Positions 23,248 to 34,770 are shown, counted from the first letter of the stretch. The stretch: DNA of 64,000 nt from Nymphaea colorata (GCF_008831285.2 NC_045138.2:4367205-4431204); one strand, 5' to 3'. Notes: generated from the letters alone by a model not told the origin. A program made the numbers and translations.

Positions 23248-23424
23248 TTGCCAAAAGTTGACTGGCCGCCAACAGTTTTGATACAATCGGCTTGTGTTGA
23301 GTGGTTCGACCAACAAAAGAACGCCAATGTGAACACGAAGAAGAAAACTTTCGAAATTGTCACACTAATTGTCTTTGATAGCCTATGGACTTGCAGGAAA
23401 CATTCTAAAATGTCATACGGAGAT
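23248..23424 (+). pseudogene. possible LINE C-terminal scrap left of the copia element
   Basis: Reads VDWPPTVLIQSACVEWFDQQ and then TLIVFDSLWTCRKHSKM. The latter resembles the W-x-x-W/C-RN segment near the end of plant LINE polyproteins. It ends at the copia target site. It may be part of the locus into which the copia element inserted, but the protein order does not continue simply into the LINE relic on the right. Confidence 0.3.
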
Positions 23425-23429
23425 GGAAG

Positions 23430-23796
23430 TGATAACAAAAGAGATGAACTCAATTTTAACATGGTTCGGTACTCTGTACCTACATCCACAGTAGCTCTCA
23501 AAAGTATGAGAGACACACTATGTGCATCGTTTTAAATACAAGATGTATGACAAGGAGATTTACAATTAACGTTGATCTCCTTGATTTCAGCCTTGGAGGT
23601 TACAGTATCTATCTCCTTGATTTCAGCCTTGGAGGTTACAATGTTAATCTCCTTGATTCTAGCATTGGAGATTTCAGTATCGTGAGTGATTTCAGCAATA
23701 GCCGTTTCATCTACGCCAGCATGCTCGGTGGTGATTTTGGCAACTTCATTATCATCAACACTTTCCACATATTTGATTCTTGCCTTATTGTTGACA
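23430..23796 (-). repeat. 3' LTR of the copia element
   Basis: On the plus strand it opens TGATAACAAAAG and closes TTGTTGACA. It contains a 36-bp unit repeated three times (starting about 23576, 23612 and 23648) with the core TCTCCTTGATTTCAGCCTTG, also present in the other LTR. Confidence 0.97.
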
Positions 23797-23812
23797 TTGC
23801 CCCTCAAACTGG
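23797..23812 (-). promoter_or_regulatory. polypurine tract of the copia element
   Basis: The minus strand reads AGTTTGAGGGGCAA directly before the 3' LTR, close to the TTGAGGGGG motif typical of copia elements. Confidence 0.75.
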
Positions 23813-26800
23813 TGGTGGATGCAGTCCATACGCCAAGTTTGTTGTGTAAGTTTTCAAGTTGAAGTCTAGGCAACGGCTTGGTAAATATGTCAGCAATTTG
23901 CTTAGGGGAAGGAATGTATTTGGTGATGAGAGAGCCAATCACAACTTCCTCACGAAGAAAATGATAATCAATATCGACGTGCTTCATTCTTGAATGTAAC
24001 GCTGGTTTGATGGAGACTTGAAGGGCTGAGATATTGTTACAATATAGTGTTGGAGGTTGCGAAATACAAATCCCAATATCCCGCAATATGTAGGTGAGCC
24101 AGATGAGTTCAGCGGTGGCAGATGCCATAGATCTATATTCTGCTTTTGTACTGGAGTGAGCAACGGAATTTTACTTTTTCGCACTCCAAGAGATAGGATT
24201 AACTCCAAGAAAGGTGCAAAATCCTGATGTTGAACGTTTGGTGAGGGGACATCCTGTCCAGTCCGCATCTGAGTAGGCTGATAGGTCAATAGCGGACATC
24301 TTCATAAGTCGAATCTCATAATCAAGAGTTCCATTGACATATCTCAATATTCTTTTCACCAAAGAAAAATGAAAAGTATTTGGATTTTGCATAAATTGGC
24401 TCACATAATTCACACTATATGGTATACCAGGCCTTGTGATAGTGAGATATTGCAAACCTCCTACCAAACTTCTATATATGGTGGCATCAATTTTTGTTGG
24501 TTCCTATGCTGAAGACGGGCGAAAGTTTGTGAGCATGGGCGTGGGAACATCTTTGGCGTTCAATAAATGGGCTTTGTCAAGTAGCTCGTAGGCATATTTC
24601 CTTTGACTGAGAATAAGATATTGGTCATGAAAATGAGCCTCTATTCCAAGGAAATAATGAAGAAATCCTAAATCCTTCATGGTGAATTCTGAGCTTACTT
24701 GTGAAATAAAATCTTGCATCAGCTTTGTGTTATTCCCGGTAAGAATGATGTCATCAACATATAGTAGTAGAATAAGAATTCCATGTTTGTTTTGGCACAC
24801 AAAAAGAGATGGATCAGCAACACTTGCAAAGAATCCCAATGAGAGAAGAAATGTACCAAATCGATCATACCAAGCTCGAGGAGCTTGTTTTAAACCATAA
24901 AGAGCTCGCTTGAGCTTACATACATAATCTGGCTTGAGATTCGGAATCCAGGAGGTTGCTCTAGATAAACTGGTTCTTGTAAAAGACCATGTAAAAAGAC
25001 ATTTTTGACATCAAGTTGACGAATATCCCAAGCATAATGAAGAGCAATAGATAAGACAATTCTAATAGTAGCGGGTTTTACTACTGGTGAAAATGTCTCA
25101 AGAAAATGTATTCCAAGAATTTGAGAGAATCCTTTAGCAACAAGTCGAGCCTTGAGGCGTTCGACTGTTCCATCGCTTCGGAGTTTAGTTTTGAAGACCC
25201 ACTTGCTGCCTATAACATGCATGTCCTTGGAATATGGAACTAGATCCCATGTGTAATTAACATGAAGAGATTTTATTTCTTCCTGCATAGCTGTCGTCCA
25301 GTTTGGATCTTTGAGAGCCTCTTTGATTGTGCGAGGCTCTTGAGGAATCGAGCAAGCAAGGAGATATTTAGGATTAGGTTTCACGATCCCATCCTTAGAA
25401 CGAGTTACCATGGAATGAGAGTTGGTTGCTCCACTGGTGGTGATGTCGTCATGAATAACTTGCATATTCATATCTTCAGCTCTATCAAAGGTGTTATCAT
25501 TGTTTGACATATTTTCTTCTCCTTGATCATAGGTCGTAACACCATTCAGCCCCTGTAATGTATGAGCACTTGTTGTAGCTGCATTCATATTTCCAGCATT
25601 GGTGTCATTATTGTTTGACATGTTTTCTTCTGCGTGAACATGAGTGAGATGATCATTTTGTCCAGCTAAGGTAGTGCCCATGGTGGCTGCATCATTAGGA
25701 GCATTTAGCAAAAGAGAACCATGAGAGTTATGATTGTCATAGGACGTGAGCCTTCGTGGATCGTTATTGAACTCTGAGCACGTGGTTTGTGCACCTGCAC
25801 TTTCAGTAAAACTTGTTACCTCTTGAGTCGAATCCATGGGAAGAAACAATTTGCTTGACCGTTTGTATGGAAAGGTTTTCTCATCAAATACAACATGACG
25901 TGAGATGAATATTCTTCGAGTTGGTGGGTATAGGCACCAATATCCTTTGTGTTGCTCCAAGTAGCCAAGAAAAATACATGGTAAGCTTTTTGGTTCAAAC
26001 TTGTTCTTGGCATAGCTACCAAGAAAAGGAAAACACTTGCATCCAAAGCTGCGAAATATGGAATAATCAGCCTGTTTGTGAAATAATTTCTCATAAGGAG
26101 ATGCCATGTCAAGTGTAGGCGAGGGAAGTCTATTTATTAACCAAGCTGCAGTAGAGAACGCTTCTACCCAAAATTGCATAGGAAGAGAACTATGAAACAA
26201 AAGAGTGAGGCCAAGTTCAGTAATAGAACAATGACACCTTTCTGCCATCCCATTGTGTTCAGGCGTTTTTGGGCATGCTTTATAGTGAGTAATGCCATTG
26301 ACCTTCAAGTATGATGCTAAGTTTGCACCATTAAATTCCCCTCCTTCATCTGTTTGGAAGATTTTAATCTTCCCATCAAACTGATTTTTCATCACAGCAT
26401 GAAGTTCACAAAAAGTCTTGAATAATTCTGATTTGTTTTTCAAGGGATAGAACCATATAAATATTGTGCATTCATCTACAAAAACAGCATAATAATGGAA
26501 CTTTTGATGAGAAATAATCGGTGTTGGGCCCCACAAATCACAATGAATTCTTTCAAAAGGCACTTGAGAATGTTCTTCGATATCAAGAAAAGGAAGTCGA
26601 CTCATTTTCCCTAATTGATAACTCTCACAAATATGCATGACAGCATTCTTTGAGGACACATGAATCTTATTTTGTTTCTCTAAGAAACTTATTACTTGAG
26701 AATGAGTATGGCCAAGTCGCTCATGCCACGTACTTCTATCTGCAGACTTGAATTGGGTGGAAAAGAGAGCTGAATGTTCATCTTGCTGGAGTCCATAGAG

Positions 26801-27963
26801 GTCACCAACTCTAGTTCCCGTTGCCACCGTTTTGTTGCTCACTTGATCCTTTATCATAAAACCGTTAGCATCAAACATAACAGAATATGGCATATCAGTT
26901 GTCAATTGACTAACGGAAAGAAGATTCTTCTTTATTTCAGGAATAACCAAAACGTTATTTAGAGTAAGCATTTGACGACTAGTAGGGATCTTGGTCATTC
27001 CAGTATGAGTAATAGACAGTTTCCATTGCCAACCATCACTTTTTCATTTCCATAATACTTTTGTATGGAATAGAGGTTACCTGGATTATCGGTGATATGG
27101 TTTGATGCGCCTGTGTCTATGAACCAGGTTTCATCTTGTCCATCTGAAATTTTTAAGGCAGCAAGGGCCTTTGGAACATCTTCAGCTTGGAAAGCTTGAT
27201 TAAATCTATGCCAGCAATTCAACGCCACATGATTTGGTTTATTGCAGATTTGACACATCATTCCTTTATAGGGATTTGAGGGCTGTTTCTCCTTCTTTGG
27301 ATCACCTTTGTTTTGAAAATTTGTGCTCATATTATTACTAGCTTGAGTGAAGCCTCTTCCAACTGAATTAAACTGATGCCTATTATGTTTGTTGTAGGTG
27401 CGTGGCTGCAGACTTTGTTGTGCGACAAAAGCTAAGTGATGATGTATTCCAGCTTCTTCAGCATGAAGTGCTCGCATGGTTTCATGCTCCTGCAATAGGG
27501 CAACTACTTTTATATATTGCATGGTGGGAGGTCGAGTGAGCATAGAGGTGACAAAGGCCTCATAGCCACTGCCTAAACCATTTAACAACCAAAATACTTT
27601 GTATTGATCATAAATAGGCTTGCCTATGGCAGCCAACTCATCACAAATAGCCTTGAGCTCTCTTATATACTGAGCAACAGATAAATCTTTTTTTCGATGG
27701 AGCTGTAAACGCTGGGTTAACAAGAATTCACGTTATCTGGATTCATGAGCAAAAGCAGTAATCAAGGCATCCCAGACTTCTTTGGAAGTCTCCAAGCCAA
27801 CGACTAAACCAAGAACCTCTTCTGAGAGTGTTCCGGTGATCCATCCTCTTAGGAGACAATCTGATTTCTTCCATTCAAGAAAATCAACATTTGCAACAAT
27901 TTCATTATTTCTAGTTATAAACTCAGCAGACATGGAGTGATTCCCATTAATAAAACCACGCAT
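23800..27963 (-). pseudogene. copia gag-pol polyprotein, interrupted
   Basis: Order from the right: gag starting MRGFINGNHSM at 27963, with an in-frame TAA at 27733-27735 and the frame continuing after it; a zinc knuckle CQICNKPNHVALNC (C-x2-C-x4-H-x4-C); protease WFIDTGASNHIT. A one-base frame loss follows near 27010. Next are the pre-integrase region WHERLGH (about 26728), and integrase with DLWGP (about 26539), TDEGGEF (about 26350) and PEHNG..ER (about 26240), giving the DDE set. Reverse transcriptase (RVT_2) begins about 25320 and its frame breaks near 24900. It resumes with the catalytic LLYVDDIIL (about 24761), then has a stop after FRPSSA (about 24504). RNase H follows with SDADWTGCP (about 24269), then another stop/shift near 24170. 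The last frame (SSTKAEYRSMA, LRDIGI) reads past the PPT into the LTR. With about five lesions the element cannot make its own proteins. Confidence 0.95.
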
Positions 27964-29148
27964 GTTTTAACTCTCAATAAGGCCAAGAAGTTGAGTTTTT
28001 CATAGAAGAAAGTTGGACTGAGTCAGCTTTAAGGAAACAAAAGTTGCGACATTGAGATTATAGGGGTAAGGGTACTTAGCTTCTCTGGAGGCTTCCATGA
28101 GATGCAACAATAATAACACGTCCGCCCTTAAAACCAGAACTCAGTTTCTGTAGATGGTGGTGCTTGCAATAGAAGAGACGGACAGAAATCTGGTGATAGT
28201 GGCCGGCTCAAGTCACCAATCCAATCGAGCTTATAGTCGTTGAATTGGTAATAGATCAATGATCCCCTCTGTAAATTTTTACACAGAGAGAGCAATCGTG
28301 AAGACCAGGGCAGATGATAGAACACAGCGATAGAAATCTGTAAGGCCCTGCAGCAAAAGACCAGTTGCAGGGAACTCCTCAGAACAGTTGGTACTCAAAA
28401 ATTCGTAGCGCCCTGATACCAACTCCAAAAATTCTGAAATTTGGAGGGAAGATTGCTAAGAAGAAGACGATTCGGACGGATCTTTGCTCGACCAAAATGG
28501 TGGCCGGGGTAATCAACGCCTGCATCCAAAGTTGAGGCAGATTCTGGTTTTGTCGTCGACTGAGAAGGCTGAAGTTGAGGCAGAACTTCTGTTTGTTGTT
28601 TGTTGAATAAGCAAATCACATTCAAATTGAGTGAAACTTAGACACAATGAAGCTCAAATCTATACGAACCAAATGATAAATGTCCCGTCCTCAAATGACT
28701 GGCGAGTCGCCGGATTCCAGCGTCGGAACTGGCCGGACTGTTACAGCAGATAGAAACAGAATAGGTTCAGACGTGCTTCCAAGAATTTGGGATTTTGCAC
28801 CGCTTTGATCACCAAATTGGTCAATCTTAGAGCCGCTGGATCTGTAACACAGAGAAGATCCTCCCTGTAAAAGCTCAGTTCAAAAGTTTGTCTGTGCAGA
28901 AGACGCTGGTCAATGAGGTGAGGGGCGACAACAACGTTCCCTGTTCCTTTTCTTCTTGACTGGGGCACTCAAAATCCAAGCGGTCCCTCCTTGATACTTC
29001 AATTTTCTGCAAAGATTCTGGAAAAATCTCCAGAGGTTTAGGAGTCATTTGCTCCTGTGCCACAGCTATATGGATCGGCGGAAGTCGTTGCTGTGAACAG
29101 ATGGAATGTGATCTGTTTCTTCCTCTGTTTTATGCCTACTTCAAAGAA
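27964..29148 (-). other. copia untranslated leader
   Basis: About 1.2 kb between the primer site and the first gag codons. Frames here are short and without domains. Packaging signals would be expected but cannot be read. Confidence 0.6.
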
Positions 29149-29160
29149 GCTCTGATACCA
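29149..29160 (-). promoter_or_regulatory. primer binding site for initiator tRNA-Met
   Basis: On the minus strand the bases directly after the 5' LTR read TGGTATCAGAGC, the classical plant copia primer site complementary to the 3' end of tRNA-iMet. It marks the transcription direction. Confidence 0.97.
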
Positions 29161-29527
29161 TGATAACAAAAGAGATGAACTCAATTTTAACGTGGTTGGG
29201 TACTCTGTACCTACATCCACGGTAGCTCTCAAAAGTATGAGAGACACACTATGTGCATCGTTTTAAATACAAGATGTATGACAAGGAGATTTACAATTAA
29301 CGTTTATCTCCTTGATTTCAGCCTTGGAGGTCACAGTATCTATCTCCTTGATTTCAGCCTTGGAGGTTACAATGTTAATCTCCTTGATTTTAGCATTGAA
29401 GATTTCAGTATCGTGAGTGATTTCAGCAACAGCCGTTTCATCTACGCCAGCATGCTCGGTGGTGATTTTGGCAACTTCATTATCATCAACACTTTCCACA
29501 TATTTGATTCTTGCCTTATTGTTGACA
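29161..29527 (-). repeat. 5' LTR of the copia element
   Basis: Same length and ends as the other LTR with about eight substitutions. In the direction of the element it begins TGTCAACAATAAGG and ends TTTGTTATCA, immediately followed by the primer binding site. The promoter should lie here; no TATA box is singled out. Confidence 0.97.
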
Positions 29528-29532
29528 GGAAG

Positions 29533-30925
29533 GGGATCTTGGACAGTTGGAAGAAGGTTAACCACTCAATTCAATGGCAGGTGAGTAACGGTAACAAGAC
29601 GGAAGTTTGGTTTGAGAGCTGGGATGGGGAGTTTTATTTTCATAAGCAAAACTAGTCGTACTAAATGTGAAGATCATTTCTTGAAGTTGTCTGTCCAAAA
29701 AATAATACTCATTTTCAGTAATAGTGAGCTGTCTCCCTCTGGTTCTCCATGGATTTCTCATGTTGTGACTACAAGTAGATTGTCGGAAGTCGACGATATT
29801 CTGACATGGGATTCTAGGAATGTAAAGGATATGAAAGTTGTGGACTTTTATGTGAATACAAGAACAAAATTCCCTTGCATGGAGTGGAAAAAATCTTTAT
29901 GGAGCAGTAAAGCTCTCCCTTGTGTCATTTGGTGTTGTTTCCTTGCTCTTGAAGGGAGGCTCTTGATGCAGGACAGACTTAAATCTTTTGGTCTTTTCAT
30001 GCCCAGAAAATGTGTGCTTTGTGAGAAGAAAGAAGAATCTCCGCCACATTTGCTTGGAAAATGTGAGTGCGTTACTTTCGTAAAGAAATCTGTGGCTAAA
30101 AAATTCACTGTTCGCATCCCCTCCTTCAACTCTGTAAAGGATGAATTTGATTGGTGAAGATTGACAAGGTTTGGTAGCAGCTGGATTAAACGATGCTGGT
30201 ATCTTTTCTTTCCAATGATTATCTTGACAATATGGAAAGAAAGAAACCAGCGGGTACATTCAGGTCTTAAAAAGTCTAAAAAATGTGTTTTTCTTAATCT
30301 TTGGAGAGATTTTTGTTTGTTGGTCGTTTCTGCGGGTTGGATGTAAAAGAGAGATGGGTCTTTGGTTTTGCTTTCGTATTCACCCTAATCCATACAGAAA
30401 GTGCATTTCAATTGTTGACTTCGTGGTCGAATCTATCTCCTCTTTTCAGAATGTCTCTCAACGAGTGGCTATTGCTGTCAGTTTCAAAGATCAAGAACAC
30501 ACCTAGATGGGATTACGCCATTCAACCTGTCATCTTGCTTGGACTGCTGAAGATTTTGTGGATCGTATTTTCAATCATATTTCATCCTCTAGCCAATGAA
30601 TCTGTTTCATTTCCATTCCTCTTGGGTGGAGAAACAAGGTTGGGAAAGCCATTAAATGCAATAAAGTTGAAGGTGAGGGAGCTTTTTCAGGATAGAATAA
30701 GGATAGGATTGCTATTTGTAGAGATGGCAATCCCATTGGGTTCTTTAGCTGTAAATTTAAAATCTCCTTCCTTTTCTACCTGTAAATTCTTTTTGCTGGT
30801 GGATTGCTTAACTGATTTCCTGGTTCTTAGTTTTGGGGATTCCTGTCACTTTTTGTAGGGTTTTTTAAGGCAGTCCTGTTGCTTTTGATCTGTTTGGTTC
30901 ATTCTTGATTCTTTGTTAATAAAAG
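29533..30925 (+). mobile_element. LINE 3' relic to the right of the copia element
   Basis: Directly after the target duplication the plus strand reads GILDSWKKVN and then SNGNKTEVWFESWDG, the W/D motif after LINE reverse transcriptase. A zf-RVT segment follows with CVLCEKKEESPPHLLGKC (about 30,017-30,070; C-x2-C, H, C), then IWKERNQRVHSG near 30,233 and a decayed RNase H tail (CRDGNPIGFF near 30,720). A 3' UTR-like end (CTGTTTGGTTCATTCTTG, TTAATAAAAGG) follows at about 30,925. Frame breaks occur near 30,157, 30,350 and 30,560. The RT itself is missing on this side. The copia element appears to have landed in or at the edge of this LINE. Confidence 0.85.
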
Positions 30926-31209
30926 GGAGGGGATCATACACCCCAGCCTATTTGCATTGGAAGCAAGACCACTTTTCCACAGCCCAGCCCAATGTACAAT
31001 TAAGAGAAGATACCTTTAAGAGGCTGAAGCCCCTCTCCTTTTCCATGTCGATGAGGAGAAGAACACTGGCACCCACTTTTTATGGTTCAGTCGAATAACT
31101 ACTTCGATGAAAGTACAATAAATAGATAAAGATATTGCATATGTTCATGTGGGGAAGCAACGGCTCTTGCCTTGTCAAGCAAATCGGGTTCATGCAGATC
31201 CAAGATCAA

Positions 31210-31745
31210 AAGCCCAACAGTATAAAACTTTTTAATGCTCTATTTGGCCTCCCAATTAATTAACTTTTTCTAAGCTAAAAACTTTGCTCTTGTGGATGCA
31301 TTTTATTTCAAAGAAGAGAGGGATCGATGATGAAAATAGCTTGGGTTCACCAAAAAACAAAAACAACAAAATCTAGAGATAATTGTCTTGATATCTGATC
31401 TGGTACAGCTAAAAATGTCAAAAACTTCTGCGCCAAATCCAGCACTTCTGCATCCAACAGATGAGAAGGGCGTTCTAAAAAGAAGCGTGGTCTGCAAGGA
31501 GTCGCATGTTGCTCCTTTTCTTCTTCTTCTTTTCTTTTCAGAAAAGAAAAGGTGGTCAGCCACTTGTTAGCTTTTCACACTGTTCTTATCTCAAAGACTG
31601 AGAAGGACACTTTCGGAGTAGACCGGTCTATCAGGTTCTACTTCCGTCTGTTCACAGTCGTGAGATTTGTTTTGTGCCATTTTGGATTTGGATCCAGCTG
31701 TTTATCATTTTTATGATTTATATAATTATTTGCATATTGTTATAA
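31210..31745. repeat. duplicated block SD1, copy 1
   Basis: Shares with 47,525-47,960, in the same orientation and order: CAGTATAAAA..TTT, CTCTATTTGGCCTCCCAATT, GTACAGCTAAAAATGTC, a TTCTTCTT run, GGTGGTCAGCCACTTGTTAG and a TTTGTT/GGATCCAG end. There is no intact frame; the word LVQLKMSKT can be read in both but soon ends. Repeat class unknown. Confidence 0.75.
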
Positions 31746-31839
31746 ACTCTCATGAAGGGGTAAGCCGGCCAGAGACCGGGCGACAACGTTGCCCTCCGAG
31801 AGCTGCCACAACTCTCTTATCTCTTTCTCTCTGTCTCAT

Positions 31840-33610
31840 TATTCAGGCATCATTATTAGGTTACTTTTTTTATATTTTAAATTAATACCATCATCACCAT
31901 CATCATCAAATTTGCTTCTTAAATACCCTATGGATTTTCTTATTAAAGATTTTGATATTAAGCATGTTTCGTTTAATTAATTTGATCGAATAACAATCTC
32001 AGATCCAATTGGATTCAACCAATTCGCAGAATCATAAGCCTTCGGATTTGATTCAAGAACGATTTTATGATACCGATTTAACCAACTAGGCTTCACGTAA
32101 AAAAAAAAAACATGTCAACTTAGTACACCATACTTTGAGTGAGAAAATTATTTGCTAGTGTAATTGGTAATAAAATTGAATAGTAGCGGCCCAAGAAATG
32201 AGGATTATATCTCGAACTCGGCCAAGCCATCAAGACTAAAGCCTCTAGGCTCGGTCCTTTGCCATAAAAAAGAAATAGATTTTAGACCAAAGATAGTGGG
32301 AATTTAAAATTTAGACTTTCAGAGATAGAAAAAAAGAAGAGGGAGAGAGAATTAAAGGGATATGTTTAAAGAGAGAGAGAGAGAGAGCAAACAAGATAGA
32401 GATTTAAAAAGGGGCAGAGTGTGGTTGATAAAAGAGAGGGAGGGAGATAGTTTCAGCAGAAATCAAAGAAAGCAACAAAGAGAAATCAAACATAAAGAAA
32501 GAGAGGAAGAGACATTTTAAGAGAGAGATCAAAGAGAGAGAAAAAAAGACAAATTGAAGAGAGTGTGTGACTAATAAAAGAAAGAGAAAAAAATTGTAAA
32601 AGAGAAATTGAAAAGAGAGAAACCAAAGTAATAAAAGAAAGAGAAAGATCTAAGAGAAAAAACAAGAGAGATAAAGGATCTTATGAAAAAGGATACGAAA
32701 TTTTGAACAAGTATAATTTCTCAAGGACAATAAACAAATCTCAATGGGGCACAAATCCAGATCCGTCAATATATCCATTTTGAATCGGATCGATTTATTC
32801 CGAAATGATTGGAAATGGAAAAAAATTTTAAATAAACATCCTATATCATATGCTCTTACACTTTGAAAATCAGTCACATTTGGTTCAATAATTGGATTTA
32901 GATTCAGATATGAATGTAAAATTAGGATCTGATCGGACTTAGATAATGAAATCAGCTTTTTTATTCAGATTCAGATTCAGATGTGACTTTTTTTTATTTG
33001 TAGCTGAATTTGATTCTGAACGTCAGTATGTGAATATTTGAAAAAATTGATATGGTTAAGAATATATCTGATTCAAATCTGATCCATTGACATCTCTACC
33101 TGGAAGTCAGCAATACGTGCACACCTCAACGAGATAAAGTGGTTGAGAGTATCGCCAACAAAGGGATGTAAAATAGTCTCAATGACCGTAGCATAGCGGC
33201 TTGGCAAATGCACGTCGCATGTACAATTCTCATGGGTGTTACTCTAAAAAATAAGTTTGTGATGCTTAAGTTAAAGGGTATATACTATACTTCACCCAGG
33301 CTTCAATGCAGCCCAAGACCCTAAGATAGAGGGAATGGGGAGGTCTCCTTCTTGTAACCTTTAATTTAAAGGGTATACTATATTCCACCCAGGCTCCAAT
33401 GCAACCCAAGAACCTAAGGTAGAGGGAATGGAGAGGACTCCCTCTTGTAGCTTCAGCGGTTGGTCATTAGTGGCTGTTTTGCCCCCTATCTACCAAGAAA
33501 GTTAACAAACCATGTTGCAAAACTGCAGTCATAGTCACAAAAAATTGTCTTTAAAAAAAAAAATGACCCCGTGATAAAAAAAGGCCAAAATAATATAAAT
33601 AGGAAAGTTT
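31840..33610. repeat. composite dispersed repeat, copy C
   Basis: Modules in order: the CATCATCATC block (31,840-32,160; matches 12,505 and 46,335), a GA-rich block (32,255-32,680; matches 16,595), the word CTCAAGGACAATAAACAAAT (about 32,714), a GGGATGTCAA-family copy (32,761-33,096), the SINE-like head (33,189), a 90-bp tandem pair (33,271-33,452) and the GGTTGGTCATTAGTGGCTG module (33,455). It ends abruptly near 33,610, where copies A and B continue. It is the most complete copy and shows that GA-rich and SINE-like modules belong to one unit. Confidence 0.7.
33189..33330 (+). repeat. SINE-like head, second copy
   Basis: A box TAGCATAGCGG at 33,189-33,199 is identical to the copy at 13,577. 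The B box position holds GTACAATTCT at 33,221-33,230, one base off consensus. The shared body (CACCCAGG, CCCAAGACCCTAAG) follows and is partly duplicated in tandem (33,271-33,360 and 33,364-33,452). Confidence 0.5.
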
Positions 33611-34436
33611 AACTAGTGCTCATCAAATTGTGGCTACAACCTATACTGACTGCTTTGTAATTTTTTACTGACGCATTCCTCCCAAGGTAAAACTATTGTT
33701 TTTTTTTTTTTGTAGTGTTAATCAGGTTTTCCATTGAAAAGAAAACAAGGAAAAGAATAAAACTGAACCATTAAGCCGCCATCTTAGACATTTCAGAACT
33801 GAAAAATAAACATAAAAGATCAAATCGTGAGCCACTTAACTTTGGAACGATAAACAAACAAAAAGATTTGTTGACGAAACATAAAAGATCAAATCTATAA
33901 GCTCTATTGAATGTAAAAGAAGGAAATATGTACAAATAAAAGCAAAATAAGTACAAATGAAAGCAAAATAAATTTAGGGTTTCCAATTAATTATAGTCTT
34001 CACCCACTCCAAATGAACTGCCCGTTCATTTAAATAGAGCTTCCTAACTAATTGGATCTTGGATCCATTCTAAGATCCCATCCGTGTGAACGTGCCTCAT
34101 TGATCCATTCTACAATCATTTCTAAATGCAGTGCTGTTGTCACTCACTCTCTCTCTCTCTCTTTCTACACACACGCAAAGAAATATATATATATATATAT
34201 ATATATATCAGGAAAGTTGGTAAAAAGCAGACCACTTGGTAAGAGAAAAAAACTAGACCTATTAAAATATTTTTTGGGCAATCTAACCTCATAGATATGA
34301 TCTTAAGAGTAATTTGATAGAAACATATATTCAGTTAGTCATTTTTTATTTAAATAAATTTTTTAATAATAAAAATATAACCGACTCTTATAACATAAGA
34401 TTTTGACTTTGAAGTGGGGCAGAATGGTTTCAAAGT
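33611..34436. other. spacer with CT and AT microsatellites
   Basis: A poly-T run followed by GTAGTG at 33,699-33,717 reads on the minus strand as CACTACAAAAA, like a CACTA transposon end, but no partner end was found. (CT)n near 34,143-34,162 and (AT)n at 34,184-34,208. No gene. Confidence 0.4.
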
Positions 34437-34770
34437 ATTGTCACAAAAAACTCCGTTTTTTTAAAAAAAATGCGTTATTTAACGTCAAAAATACTTCTTT
34501 CGTATAATACCCGTATTATTCTCGTTTTTTTTAAAAAACATCAAAAAACAAAAAACACGTATAATACCCATTTTTTGCAGTTATTTTCCAGTTTTTTGCC
34601 ATTTTTTTATTAATTATTAATTTTTATAATTTTTAAGATGTATTAAATGTTTAATTTTAAAAAAAAATTTATCAAACTTTTCTCGTTTTATTCTCGAGAT
34701 ATAAAACTTTATCGTATTATACCCGTTTTTTTCTCGCCGTTTAATACCCGTATACGTTTATTGTGACAAT
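34437..34770. mobile_element. MITE-like element with perfect 10-bp terminal inverted repeats
   Basis: ATTGTCACAA at 34,437-34,446 is mirrored exactly by TTGTGACAAT at 34,761-34,770. The 334-bp interior is A/T homopolymer-rich with repeated CGTATTATACCCGT words and no coding. Diverged relatives with the same wording appear near 61,790-61,960, at 370-490 and at the right edge of the window. Confidence 0.7.

Larger units (their letters stand above)
23425..29532 (-). mobile_element. complete but disabled Ty1/copia LTR retrotransposon with 5-bp TSD
   Basis: The element proper spans 23430-29527 (6098 bp) and is flanked by the direct repeat GGAAG at 23425-23429 and 29528-29532. LTRs are 23430-23796 and 29161-29527, 367 bp each, with TG..CA ends. 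Transcription runs right to left, so the right LTR is the 5' LTR. The primer site (29149-29160) and a purine-rich stretch (23797-23810) sit where they should. The gene order on the minus strand (gag, protease, integrase, reverse transcriptase, RNase H) is that of Ty1/copia. About eight base differences between the LTRs by eye suggest about 98% identity, a fairly recent insertion, although the coding region has several lesions. Confidence 0.97.

Noticed and set aside
29612-30858. New plus-strand genes right of the copia element
   Set aside because: The frames follow LINE domain order (W/D motif, zf-RVT, W..RN, RNase H tail) with frame breaks.
33699-33717. CACTA end (CACTACAAAAA on the minus strand)
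   Set aside because: It is mainly a poly-T run next to GTAGTG; no partner terminus or sub-terminal repeat was seen.
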